This document shows, piece after piece, positions 9,474 through 17,656 of a stretch of DNA of 64,000 bases. Source of the DNA: Methanosarcina horonobensis HB-1 = JCM 15518 (lineage in GTDB: Archaea > Halobacteriota > Methanosarcinia > Methanosarcinales > Methanosarcinaceae); contig NZ_CP009516.1 of assembly GCF_000970285.1 (NCBI RefSeq), forward strand, positions 372,001 to 436,000. Reading direction: 5' to 3'. The notes beneath the pieces are model-generated. The model worked only from the letters and a program-made list of their open reading frames with translations, was not told the origin of the DNA and searched no databases. The position numbers were made by a program, and so were the translations under genes. Numbering within the stretch: position 1 is the stretch's first letter; every line of letters begins with the position of its first letter.

Positions 9474-11108
9474 TCAAAGGTCGGTCCCTGCATACGAAAG
9501 GTTAAGGCTTTTATTTATCAGGGGAAAATCGGGAACGATATTCCCTATAACTGCATGTTCTATTGCCTGCCAGTTGCAGAAAGATGCCGTTCTTATCTTA
9601 TAGCGGTCTACGATTCCATTTTTCAGGTAGACCCAGTGAAGGTTTTGTCCTCTTGGTGCTTCTATGAGGGCAAGAGAATACCCTGTGGCTCCAGAGTTGT
9701 TTGTTACTTCTGAACTGCCCCCATTTCCGGCATATCCGGTACTTTCAGCAAATACAGGACCTTTCGGAAGATTTTCTATGAGACTGAGGATCAGGGCTAC
9801 AGATGCACGGATTTCATCGGCTTTTACCTCAAATCGGGAAAGAACATCCCCTTTTTTCCTCATCGAAGGCTCCGGAGCAAAATTCCTGTAAGCTCCGTAA
9901 GGTCTGTCAAGCCTGGTATCTGCAGGACAGCCTGATGCTCTGGCAAGAGGACCTGTAAGGTTAAGCGGGGATACAAGTTCTTTTTTTATCACTCCTGTAG
10001 TTGCAAACCTGTCGATAAGGGAAGACGAAGACATTGCCCTGTCATAAGCAGATTCGAAAGTCCTGGAAAACCTCCCAAGGAAGACAGGCAGTTCTTTTAG
10101 GGACGAGTCTGGAATGTCTTTTTTCAGCCCTCCCGGAACGGTAATTCCACGCAAGAACCTTGAGCCTGTCAGTTTCTCGTTCTGCCTGAATATCTCTTCT
10201 CTGAGTACGAAGAAAGGACTTGCTACAAGAGCAAAACCCACATCTACAGCCATGCCTGCAAGATCTCCGAGCAGGGAGTAAATACGTTCGAGTTCAAGCA
10301 TGACTGCTCGGAGGCGTTCTGCCCTTTCAGACACATTTATTCCGCAGACCTGTTCTACTGCCATACAGAATCCAGCTGCGTTTGCCATGCTTTCGTCCCC
10401 GCTTACAGCTTCGGCAAGAGGGACGCATTCCGAAGGGGTTTTTCCTTCAGCCAGTTTTTCTATTCCTCTGTGTTTGTAAAAGAGCCGGATTTCCAGGCTG
10501 AATATAGGTTCCCCTATCACACTGAACCTGAAATGTCCTGGTTCGATTATCCCTGCGTGCACAGGTCCTACAGGAATCTGGTACACACCTTCACCTTTGA
10601 CCTGCCTGAACCTGTACTCAGTACATGGGGCTTCAGCCGTCGAGATTGGCCCGTTTTTGAAAGCTTTTTGCAGAGGATGGAAACCTTCAGGGTAACACTC
10701 ATGCAGGAAAAGTCTTCGTGTATCAAACGCCCCTGTAAATTCAAGCCCGAAACCATCTCTTACCTCCCTCTCGAACCATGAAGCTGAAGGAAAAGTCTCC
10801 GCAATTGAAACGGCCTTTTCTTCCCTCTCCAATTCCCTGACAAGTATAAGGACAGGCGGCTTGCTTTCCTGTTTAAATATATAGAAAAGTGTAAGACCAT
10901 CCTTTTTTTCAAAGGCTTCCGCACAGAAGAGTCCTGTAAGGCTAAACTTTCTCTCCGCAAGAGAAGGATAGATATCCTTAAACCTGCTTTCCGAAATCTT
11001 CAGATATACCTCATTTTCACGGGTACTGAGTAGTTCGGGCTCTTCTTCTTTTATACTCGAAACAATTGAAAGTAACTCCATTTTATCTTTACTCATTTTG
11101 ATACTCAT
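9474..11108 (-). CDS. Ehr-like complex large subunit (NuoC-NuoD / HycE family) lacking NiFe ligands
   Basis: This 544-residue protein fuses a 30-kDa NuoC-like domain (about 1-150, with WFEREVRDGFGLEF) to the hydrogenase large-subunit/NuoD domain. Family landmarks are HRGIEKLAEGK, RAVMLELERIYSLLGDLAG, RPYGAYRNF and SFCNWQAIEHAVIGN. Both metal motifs are destroyed. Where hydrogenases have VCGIC, this protein has VSGDE (Ser236, Glu239). The C-terminal DPCxxC motif reads NLSYAG (Ser538, Gly541). It therefore cannot hold a NiFe centre, which places it with the energy-converting hydrogenase-related (Ehr) complexes. A quinone-like site as in NuoD cannot be judged by eye. It starts 12 bp after the preceding gene. 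Confidence 0.9.
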   Translation of the reverse strand: MSIKMSKDKMELLSIVSSIKEEEPELLSTRENEVYLKISESRFKDIYPSLAERKFSLTGLFCAEAFEKKDGLTLFYIFKQESKPPVLILVRELEREEKAVSIAETFPSASWFEREVRDGFGLEFTGAFDTRRLFLHECYPEGFHPLQKAFKNGPISTAEAPCTEYRFRQVKGEGVYQIPVGPVHAGIIEPGHFRFSVIGEPIFSLEIRLFYKHRGIEKLAEGKTPSECVPLAEAVSGDESMANAAGFCMAVEQVCGINVSERAERLRAVMLELERIYSLLGDLAGMAVDVGFALVASPFFVLREEIFRQNEKLTGSRFLRGITVPGGLKKDIPDSSLKELPVFLGRFSRTFESAYDRAMSSSSLIDRFATTGVIKKELVSPLNLTGPLARASGCPADTRLDRPYGAYRNFAPEPSMRKKGDVLSRFEVKADEIRASVALILSLIENLPKGPVFAESTGYAGNGGSSEVTNNSGATGYSLALIEAPRGQNLHWVYLKNGIVDRYKIRTASFCNWQAIEHAVIGNIVPDFPLINKSLNLSYAGTDL

Positions 11109-11120
11109 CTCGATCGCCCC

Positions 11121-12677
11121 TTAAACATACCCGAGTTCAAGAATTATCGCATCAAGCAGATCTTTCAGAGAATCGGGGAAATAAAAACCCAGGGCAATGG
11201 CAAGAGCCAGCATGAAGACCGCCGGAACCCTCATTCCACTCCTGACGAGATATTGATTCGGAAGCCTGTTTTCATCGTAATCCACTTTCTCTGCGAAGGT
11301 CTTTATAAATACCTTCGATTTAACTCCTTCTGTCCCTGCATGAGTTCTGGGTATGTGTCTGTCTTTTTCGTTTTCTTCCTCTACGGTCACTTTTGAAAAA
11401 GCTTTCAAGAGAAAGTTTGCAAAGGATGCGGATGCAAGGATAAGCATGAGCAACACTGCAAGGGTCAGGTAAGGAGAAACTGCCGCACTTTCCAGCAGGA
11501 TAAAAAATTTTGCCGGAAAAAGAGGAAATGGCGGCATTCCTACTATCGCAATGCTTCCAAGAATCAAACCCCAGGCTGCCCTGGGCTGGAGTTTAAAGAC
11601 ATCCCGCATATCTTCACGCATGTTGCTTCTGTACTGTCTGTGCAGGATGCCTGCGGAAAACAGCAGGGTTTCCTTTACCAGCACATGGACGAGCATGTAG
11701 AAAAGAGCCCAGAAAAGGGCAAGAGGTGTCCCTATTCCTATTCCTATGAGTAGAAGGCCCATATGCTCGACACTTGAGAAAGCTATCAACCGCTTCAAAT
11801 TTCTCTGCTGGAACATGCTGAACGAAGCAAGAGCAATTGAGAATACTCCTGCTGCAAGCAGTATAGAAGATGCCTGAGGGGCTGCACTGCTTTCTCTGAG
11901 CAAGGCGTACATCCTTATTATGCCGTAGATTCCCAGGTTCTGCATCAGTCCCGAGAGAATTGCACTTACTGAAGGTGCCCTTGCATAGGCATCCGGAAGC
12001 CAGGTATGAAAAGGAGCTACCCCTGCTTTTGCTCCGAAACCTATGAACATGAAGGCAAAGCTTGCAAGGAGGAGGGCAGGTGAAAACTCAGAAACATGCA
12101 CTTCCAGCTCTGTCCAGTTAAGAGTTCCTTCCCCGAGAGCCTGTTCCGAGAGGGTGAACAGAAAAATCAACCCGAGGAAAGCAAAGAGCATGGCTCCCGA
12201 GACTATAAAGACATACTTTAAGGCGGCATCAATGTTCTCCCTTGCAGAAAGGATTGCAACAAGCATGGCAGCACAGACCGTTGTGAGCTCTGCAAAGATC
12301 CAGAAGAGAGCAAGGTTATCTGAGAAAAGTGCAACAGTGGCTGTGACAAGCAGGAGGTTGAAGGCAAGGTAGAAAGTCTTCAAATTCCTGGGGTCAAGTT
12401 CTCCGGCTTCCATAAGGCTGTCAGTGTACCCTCTGGCATAGAAGGCTGCAGCAGTGAATCCCAGTGCGGTTATAAGTTCCACGTAAAGGTTAAGGTGGTC
12501 AAGATAGAGCGACTCTCCTAGCCTTCCTGGCAGGTCAAGCATGAGAAGGGCAATGCAGCTCATGACAAGGTGCAGTAGACCGTTTCCTGCTGCAAGTGCG
12601 TTCATGAGCCTGTGGGACTTCGGAATAAGGCCAAGTGCCAGAAATATTCCCATTACTAACAGGTAGTATCGGATCAC
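11121..12677 (-). CDS. Antiporter-like membrane subunit (HyfF / NuoN-NuoM like)
   Basis: This is a 518-residue polytopic protein of the proton-conducting antiporter family (Proton_antipo_M). Landmarks include the buried glutamate in IFAELTTVCAAMLVA, the lysine region GAKAGVAPFHTWLPDAYARAP, and the loop HMGLLLIGIGIG followed by LFYMLVHVLVKE. Most of its length is hydrophobic; a charged, probably cytoplasmic insert sits at about 425-460 (EEENEKDRHIPRTHAGTEG). It would form one ion-translocating unit of the complex. It overlaps the upstream gene by 4 bp, so translation is likely coupled. Confidence 0.88.
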   Translation of the reverse strand: MIRYYLLVMGIFLALGLIPKSHRLMNALAAGNGLLHLVMSCIALLMLDLPGRLGESLYLDHLNLYVELITALGFTAAAFYARGYTDSLMEAGELDPRNLKTFYLAFNLLLVTATVALFSDNLALFWIFAELTTVCAAMLVAILSARENIDAALKYVFIVSGAMLFAFLGLIFLFTLSEQALGEGTLNWTELEVHVSEFSPALLLASFAFMFIGFGAKAGVAPFHTWLPDAYARAPSVSAILSGLMQNLGIYGIIRMYALLRESSAAPQASSILLAAGVFSIALASFSMFQQRNLKRLIAFSSVEHMGLLLIGIGIGTPLALFWALFYMLVHVLVKETLLFSAGILHRQYRSNMREDMRDVFKLQPRAAWGLILGSIAIVGMPPFPLFPAKFFILLESAAVSPYLTLAVLLMLILASASFANFLLKAFSKVTVEEENEKDRHIPRTHAGTEGVKSKVFIKTFAEKVDYDENRLPNQYLVRSGMRVPAVFMLALAIALGFYFPDSLKDLLDAIILELGYV

Positions 12678-13360
12678 CGGGACTCAACTCCTGTCCAGAC
12701 CTGCAATTTCCGGAATTTTTGCCTGTACTCTTCAATGCTGGAGTCCATTCCCACAGCCAGGATTGTGGTCAGCATTACCAGGATAATAAGGTCGATTATG
12801 ATCAGGACTTCTATAATGAAAGGAAGCTCGGTCACAAAGAGGCCGAACATCAGGACCCCATTTTCCATGCTGAGATATCCGAGTGCCTTTGTTACGACCT
12901 TTTTTCTGCTGAACACTACAAGCATGCCCATCAGGGTAAGGGAAAGCCCTATCACGGCACCAAAGAAGAAAAGCTTTGAGAGGGGCAGCCCTTCGAAGAC
13001 TTTTGAAAGGAAGGTGTAGGAGAGTATGATAAGACCTATGCTCAGCAGAAGAGAGGGTGTTGGCTCCAGATACGTAAAATGGAGATCTCTGCCTATTCTA
13101 ATTTTTTCTTCTATCCTGGAGATGAAATAAGGGATCAAGATTACCTTGCTTGCCAGAGTCAGGCCTGCCAGCAGCAGAAGCTGCCCTTTTCCGTCTATCA
13201 TGTAGAGGAGAAATGAGACTGATGCCAGCAGGAAAGACTGTATTGTGTATGCGGTCAGTACTGAACTCAGGTTGCGGGTTGAAATGATCAGCCCTGCACT
13301 GATAAGGACAAAGACAAAAAGGATCTTTATTATACCTTCAAGGAAGAGCGGGTCAATCAT
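12674..13360 (-). CDS. HyfE-like membrane subunit (NuoK-related)
   Basis: This 228-residue hydrophobic protein has about six or seven membrane segments and matches the size and gene position of HyfE in hydrogenase-4 type complexes. HyfE carries a NuoK-like C-terminal part; the segment LGYLSMENGVLMFGLFVTE has the glutamate expected there. It overlaps both neighbours by 4 bp (ATGA-type junctions), as in a tightly coupled operon. Its role would be part of the ion-conducting membrane arm. Confidence 0.82.
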   Translation of the reverse strand: MIDPLFLEGIIKILFVFVLISAGLIISTRNLSSVLTAYTIQSFLLASVSFLLYMIDGKGQLLLLAGLTLASKVILIPYFISRIEEKIRIGRDLHFTYLEPTPSLLLSIGLIILSYTFLSKVFEGLPLSKLFFFGAVIGLSLTLMGMLVVFSRKKVVTKALGYLSMENGVLMFGLFVTELPFIIEVLIIIDLIILVMLTTILAVGMDSSIEEYRQKFRKLQVWTGVESR

Positions 13361-14298
13361 GCAAACACCTCGATAAGGATTGTAACGGCTGAAAAGAAAA
13401 ATGCCATAACATAAAACGCAGGAAGCCTGAAGAGCCTCATCTTTGCAATGGCTGATTCAAAGAGCCCGATTATTACTGCAAGCAGCCCTGCCTTCAGGAG
13501 GAAGAGAAAAGTTGAAACCGCGATTTTTCCGGCATCGATTTCCGTACTGAGCCCTATCGGAAGAATTGTATTAATTAATATCCCCATCAGCAGGAACTGT
13601 TTAAGGGCATGGGTAAGTTCGAGCAGGGCAAGGTTCTTTCCTGTCTGTTCGAGAATCATTGCCTCATTAATCATGGTAAGTTCGAGATGTGTAGCCGGGT
13701 TATCAACAGGAAGCCTGCCGGTTTCCACGATCAGGATAATGAAGAGAGAGATCGAGACAAGGACAAGGGTCGGGCTGATGGGAAGAACCGTACCCGCGGT
13801 AAGGGCAAACATCTTGTGCAGGTTCAGGCTTTTCAGGACAAATGCCAGAGCTGCAAAAGAAATCACCATTGTAGGTTCGATCACGGCTGCAAGGCTCATA
13901 GACCTTGAACTGCCCATGCCTCCGAAAGTGCTTCCTGCGTCAAGTCCGCCAAGTGCAGTAAAGAATCTCTCAAGCGCCAGAAGGTACAGGAAGACAATAA
14001 TGTTACCGAGCCCTCCTGCCGGTTCGGGGACAAAGACCAGAGGTACGAAAAGGGAGCAGACAAGCAGGGTTGAAAGGTTCAGGTACGGAGTAAACCGCAT
14101 TACCCATGAAGAAGTAGGGGAATAGACCGCTTCTTTTTTCATGAGCTTTTTTAAGTCATAATAGACCTGAAAGAGCTTCGGGCCCTTTCTCCCCTGAGCA
14201 TATGCCTTCACTTTCCGGATCAGAGCCATATATAGAGGGGCTGCCAGTAGGGCAAAGAGCGGATTCAAGAGAGCAAAGAGCAGGAACGAAGTGTTCAT
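13357..14298 (-). CDS. NuoH/HyfC-like membrane subunit
   Basis: This 313-residue protein belongs to the complex I subunit 1 (NuoH)/HyfC/EchB family, which joins the peripheral arm to the membrane arm. Family features are the charged cytoplasmic loop after the first helix (KVKAYAQGRKGPKLFQVYYDLKK, part of which contacts the small subunit), the ALERFFTALGGLDAGSTFGGMGSS stretch, and ETGRLPVDNPATHLELTMINEAM with its acidic residues. The loop is well kept even though the peripheral subunits have lost their cofactors, which suggests that assembly is still under selection. Confidence 0.88.
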   Translation of the reverse strand: MNTSFLLFALLNPLFALLAAPLYMALIRKVKAYAQGRKGPKLFQVYYDLKKLMKKEAVYSPTSSWVMRFTPYLNLSTLLVCSLFVPLVFVPEPAGGLGNIIVFLYLLALERFFTALGGLDAGSTFGGMGSSRSMSLAAVIEPTMVISFAALAFVLKSLNLHKMFALTAGTVLPISPTLVLVSISLFIILIVETGRLPVDNPATHLELTMINEAMILEQTGKNLALLELTHALKQFLLMGILINTILPIGLSTEIDAGKIAVSTFLFLLKAGLLAVIIGLFESAIAKMRLFRLPAFYVMAFFFSAVTILIEVFA

Positions 14299-16235
14299 AC
14301 AAAGCCTCCTGTTGCTATAATTAATACGATGACTGCGAGAAAGGCGTAAAGGACATAACTGTCAAGTTTTCCGTTCTGCAGTTTTGAAACATATTTTGAA
14401 AAACTATCAATTACCCTTGCAGGGGGGATGTAAAGGTACTCTTCAAAGAAGCGAAGCAGGCGGATCTCCACTTTCCCTTTCTTAAAGAGACTTTCCTGTT
14501 TGTCGAAATACTCAGCTCTGTTCACAATCTTTGTCCTGTAAACGCTTTTGAAGATCATCACAAGAGGCTCGGAAAAGCCTGCAGAGCTGTATTCCATATA
14601 AGGCGCAAGAGTCGGAATTCCACATCCCCATGTCTCGCTAATCCTGGCAGGGCTCGTTTCCTTTGAACGGATTATCAGGAAAAGGGCTGCATATATTAAC
14701 CCGAGAAGAAGCCCCAGCAAAAGCATGTCCGGAAACTCGATTTCCCAGCCTGCTAGAGAAAGGAGCTGCTTTGAAAAGAGCCCTGTAAGTATGCAGAGGG
14801 CTGCAGGCACTGCGGGTCCTGTAAGCATGGGTTTCCGGACTTCTTCCGCAAGACGGCTCTTTTCCGAACGCGGTATGGCAAGACAGGTGATCCCGAAAAG
14901 TTTTACGAAAAGGGCAGCTGCCAGCGCTCCGGTCAGGGCAAAGCTTGAGAGAGCAATTATCAGAAATACGGTAAGCAGAGGATCGGTTACGGCAAAAGAC
15001 TGGAAGAATGCCTGGTAGAGCAGGAGCTCGCCGGCAAAACCATTTGTTAGAGGCAGGGCTGCAATTGAAACCGACCCTATCATGAAAAGGGCAGAGGTTA
15101 CAGGCATGCTTTTTACAAGCCCTCCAAAGGCTTCGATTTTCCTTGTGCCTGTAGTATGGACCACAGAGCCTGCACAGAGGAAGAGCAGACTTTTGAAGAG
15201 GGCATGATTAAAGGCATGGAAGCAGGCTCCGACAAGGCTTAACAGAGCAAGGGATTCAAGCCCTTCAACTTTGAATATTACATACAGCCCTATCCCCGTA
15301 AAGATGATCCCTATGTTTTCAATACTGCTGTAGGCAAGGAGCCTTTTTATATCATTTTCCTTAAGGGCGTAAATTACCCCGAAGAGAGCTGAAAGGCTGC
15401 CTGCTGTGATGATGAGCACTCCCCACCAGAGTTCAGGCGCGGAAATTGAAAGCAGGAAACGCAGGAAGCCGTAGACTGCGACTTTAAGCATAACTCCTGA
15501 CATCAAAGCTGAAACATTTGACGGGGCTGCAGGATGAGCATAGGGCAGCCATTTGTGGAAAGGAACTAGCCCTGCCTTGACTCCGAAGCCAATAAACAGA
15601 GAGAGGAATGGAAGTGCCAGATCTGCCGCAGGATATTCCAGTGGTCCGAAATCGGCAGAGCCTGTCAGCCTGAAGAGGCTTATGAATCCCAGGAAAAGAA
15701 AAGCCGTACTTATACTGGTCATCACGAAGTAGAAAAAGCCGGCTTTTTTATTCTCCTCGGAAGAATAGTCGTGCAGGACTAGCAGGAGAGAGGAAAGGGA
15801 CATTATTTCCCAGAAAATCAGGAAGCCTACCATATTGCCTGCAAGTATGACCATCAGCATGGCAAGGATAAAAAGATTTGTCAGGGCTGCCTGCAGGTTT
15901 TTCCTGGCTTCGCTTTTAACGTGTTCCACATATTCCACCGAGTATACCGAAACTCCGGGTACTACTGCTGCGATTAGGAGGATAAATCCGGCTGCTAGCC
16001 TGTCTGCAGTCAGAGTAAAGTCCAGGCCCGGCAGGAATCCGATGACTGGAAATACAGGCTCTTTTCCGGTATATAGGACCGTGCCTGCAAAACCCAGAAG
16101 CAGGACCGATGAGATAAGAGAAAAGCCAAAAGCAGTCTTTCTTGTGTTTTTACTGCGGTACAGGAGAGGGAGGACAGTTCCGGATATAAGAGCGGCAATT
16201 GCACCGTACATCAAGGCTTCGAGCAATATATTCAC
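14295..16235 (-). CDS. Antiporter-like membrane subunit (HyfB / NuoL like), first gene of the operon
   Basis: This 646-residue polytopic protein is of the NuoL/HyfB type. The core antiporter motifs are visible: IFWEIMSLSSLLLVLHDY with its glutamate, GVKAGLVPFHKWLPYAHPAAPS with its lysine and histidine, and LLAYSSIENIGIIFTGIG. Its C-terminal region ends in a final membrane segment preceded by a charged stretch (about 545-625), like the lateral helix region of NuoL. It heads the six-gene order HyfB-C-E-F-G-I like. Nothing equivalent to HyfA, HyfD or the ferredoxin subunit HyfH is present. Confidence 0.88.
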   Translation of the reverse strand: MNILLEALMYGAIAALISGTVLPLLYRSKNTRKTAFGFSLISSVLLLGFAGTVLYTGKEPVFPVIGFLPGLDFTLTADRLAAGFILLIAAVVPGVSVYSVEYVEHVKSEARKNLQAALTNLFILAMLMVILAGNMVGFLIFWEIMSLSSLLLVLHDYSSEENKKAGFFYFVMTSISTAFLFLGFISLFRLTGSADFGPLEYPAADLALPFLSLFIGFGVKAGLVPFHKWLPYAHPAAPSNVSALMSGVMLKVAVYGFLRFLLSISAPELWWGVLIITAGSLSALFGVIYALKENDIKRLLAYSSIENIGIIFTGIGLYVIFKVEGLESLALLSLVGACFHAFNHALFKSLLFLCAGSVVHTTGTRKIEAFGGLVKSMPVTSALFMIGSVSIAALPLTNGFAGELLLYQAFFQSFAVTDPLLTVFLIIALSSFALTGALAAALFVKLFGITCLAIPRSEKSRLAEEVRKPMLTGPAVPAALCILTGLFSKQLLSLAGWEIEFPDMLLLGLLLGLIYAALFLIIRSKETSPARISETWGCGIPTLAPYMEYSSAGFSEPLVMIFKSVYRTKIVNRAEYFDKQESLFKKGKVEIRLLRFFEEYLYIPPARVIDSFSKYVSKLQNGKLDSYVLYAFLAVIVLIIATGGFV

Positions 16236-16804
16236 TCCTCAAACCATAATCCGGCAGCTAAAAGAAAAGCTGAAAACAGTTCTTCAGTCCAGGTAGAGAG
16301 TTCTGGCTTTCCAGCCTCTCTTTCGCTTAAAGTGAGACTTTCAAAACTATCCTCATATGAAATGATAGGGTATGAAATGATAGGATTAGTTATATAGTTC
16401 GTATTGACATTCCACCGTAAATTTCATCCCGTGAGTTACTTTCCCCGGGAACGTTTTTTGCCTAATACTCTCTAATATTATATAGGTTTACATTATAAAC
16501 TTTATTGCACGGATTGATAATTATTAATCGTTATGTATATTTTTCCTGGAAAAGATCGAGACAATTCTGAAAAATAGAGGGTAAAAATCCAAAAAAAGCA
16601 ATTAAAAGGTTTATTTCCTAATTTTAAGGAAAAATCTCTCTTATATTCTCTTTTTATAAAAATATCTTCGAAATCCACTAAATTATAATTGTCTAATATT
16701 AATATTATGGTTACTCCTAAAATGGGTTATTCTCAGACTCAAAACTTATTAAAAAATATTTGTTTAACTCAAAAAATTTCCAGGCTATTTATAGTTGTCG
16801 ATAT
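16236..16804 (-). promoter_or_regulatory. Control region of the Ehr-like operon with 15-bp tandem repeats
   Basis: No gene is seen in this 570-bp stretch. At 16356-16384 the 14-mer TATGAAATGATAGG occurs twice with a 15-bp period, a plausible operator. Near 16480-16500, on the minus strand, sit TATA-like elements (TATATAATA and TTTATAATG). The TrmB-like gene at its far end points toward the operon. Confidence 0.45.
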
Positions 16805-17197
16805 TTATAATCCGTTTGACCCCATACTGCCCTGTGACTTCGTTGCTTTATGTTCCGTTAATTCTCTTCCCGATCTGAATTTTATCCCGTGCCCTGCAGT
16901 ATTAAGTTCCTTTAGTATTTCACTCAGGGAGAAAAGGAACTCGGCCCTCAACCTTTCGGTCAGCTGTTCCGGACCAATGCACCAGAAATATGCCGGAGTT
17001 CCTCCTGTAACTTCCACATACTTCTTTTTTGACATTCTCCTCAGCGTCGCATAAATTTTTGGTCTTGGGACGTGCGTAAATTCATGTATCTCTCTTGCAG
17101 TTGCTTTTCCCAGGCCAAGGAGCCCTATATAGATCTTCGCCTCATTTTCGGTAAATCCCAGTTTCTGGAGTTTTCTTACGAGTTCCGTGTACTCCAT
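16805..17197 (-). CDS. Short TrmB-family winged-helix regulator
   Basis: The 130-residue protein is a TrmB-type DNA-binding domain: a typical start (LQKLGFTENEAKIYIGLLGLGKATAREI), a recognition helix region (VPRPKIYATLRRMSKKKYVEV) and a helical tail. The sugar-binding C-terminal domain of full TrmB proteins is absent, as in many short archaeal members that bind as dimers. It lies upstream of and in the same direction as the six-gene Ehr-like operon, with 570 bp between, so control of that operon is a reasonable guess. Confidence 0.8.
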   Translation of the reverse strand: MEYTELVRKLQKLGFTENEAKIYIGLLGLGKATAREIHEFTHVPRPKIYATLRRMSKKKYVEVTGGTPAYFWCIGPEQLTERLRAEFLFSLSEILKELNTAGHGIKFRSGRELTEHKATKSQGSMGSNGL

Positions 17198-17442
17198 GCT
17201 ATCTACTCTTTTTTCTTGCTTTCATATTTTGTATAAAATTTTAATTTTCAGAAATTTCTGAAAATTAAGAAACTTGTTATTTATATCCTTTTTGTCAGAT
17301 GGTTTGACAGAAAATTAAAAACGTCATGACTTAATTTCCATACCTTTCAGGACTTACGCAGTTGAAGCATTTTTCCATAAGTTACATTAAAATATTTTTT
17401 AATATATTAATAGGAATATAATCAGAAAAAAAAATCTCTGAG
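17198..17442. other. Short AT-rich gap upstream of the TrmB gene
   Basis: I see only AT-rich sequence that should include the promoter of the TrmB-like gene on the minus strand. A near-palindromic stretch around 17243-17268 (TTTCAGAAATTTCTGAAAA) is a plausible binding site for that regulator. Confidence 0.35.
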
Positions 17443-17595
17443 TTGAATCAAATAAATCCTCCTAAATGCACTGACCTTGATTATTATGGCCTGGAAGATG
17501 AGGTAGACATCTTTTACGGAAAAGAGGGCCTTTATTTTTCCTTGTTCATGAATATGGTTCTCCTTCCAGAGGCATTCAGAAGGGGTCTTTTATGA
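17443..17595 (+). pseudogene. Possible gene remnant of about 50 codons
   Basis: On the plus strand an open frame of 50 codons, starting from a TTG, reads like a piece of a real protein (TDLDYYGLEDEVDIFYGKEG, then FMNMVLLPEAFRRG). There is no ATG and no ribosome binding site, so I treat it as a leftover fragment. I do not recognise the family. Confidence 0.3.
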
Positions 17596-17634
17596 GGTCT
17601 GCTCTGGAAGAGAACAGAAAGGATTGAAGATGAT

Positions 17635-17653
17635 CTTCGCAAAAACTGCGAAG
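17635..17653 (-). terminator. Terminator hairpin of the PKD surface protein gene
   Basis: A 7-bp stem (CTTCGCA/TGCGAAG) with a 5-nt loop lies 3 bp after the stop codon of the surface protein gene on the minus strand. Confidence 0.5.
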
Positions 17654-17656
17654 TAA

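Noticed and set aside
9276..9713. 145-residue plus-strand open frame opposite the Ehr-like subunits
   Set aside because: It is antisense to well-supported conserved genes, as are many other long frames in this GC-balanced region.
16689..17054. 121-residue plus-strand open frame overlapping the TrmB-like gene
   Set aside because: It is antisense to a clear winged-helix gene and has no ribosome binding site.
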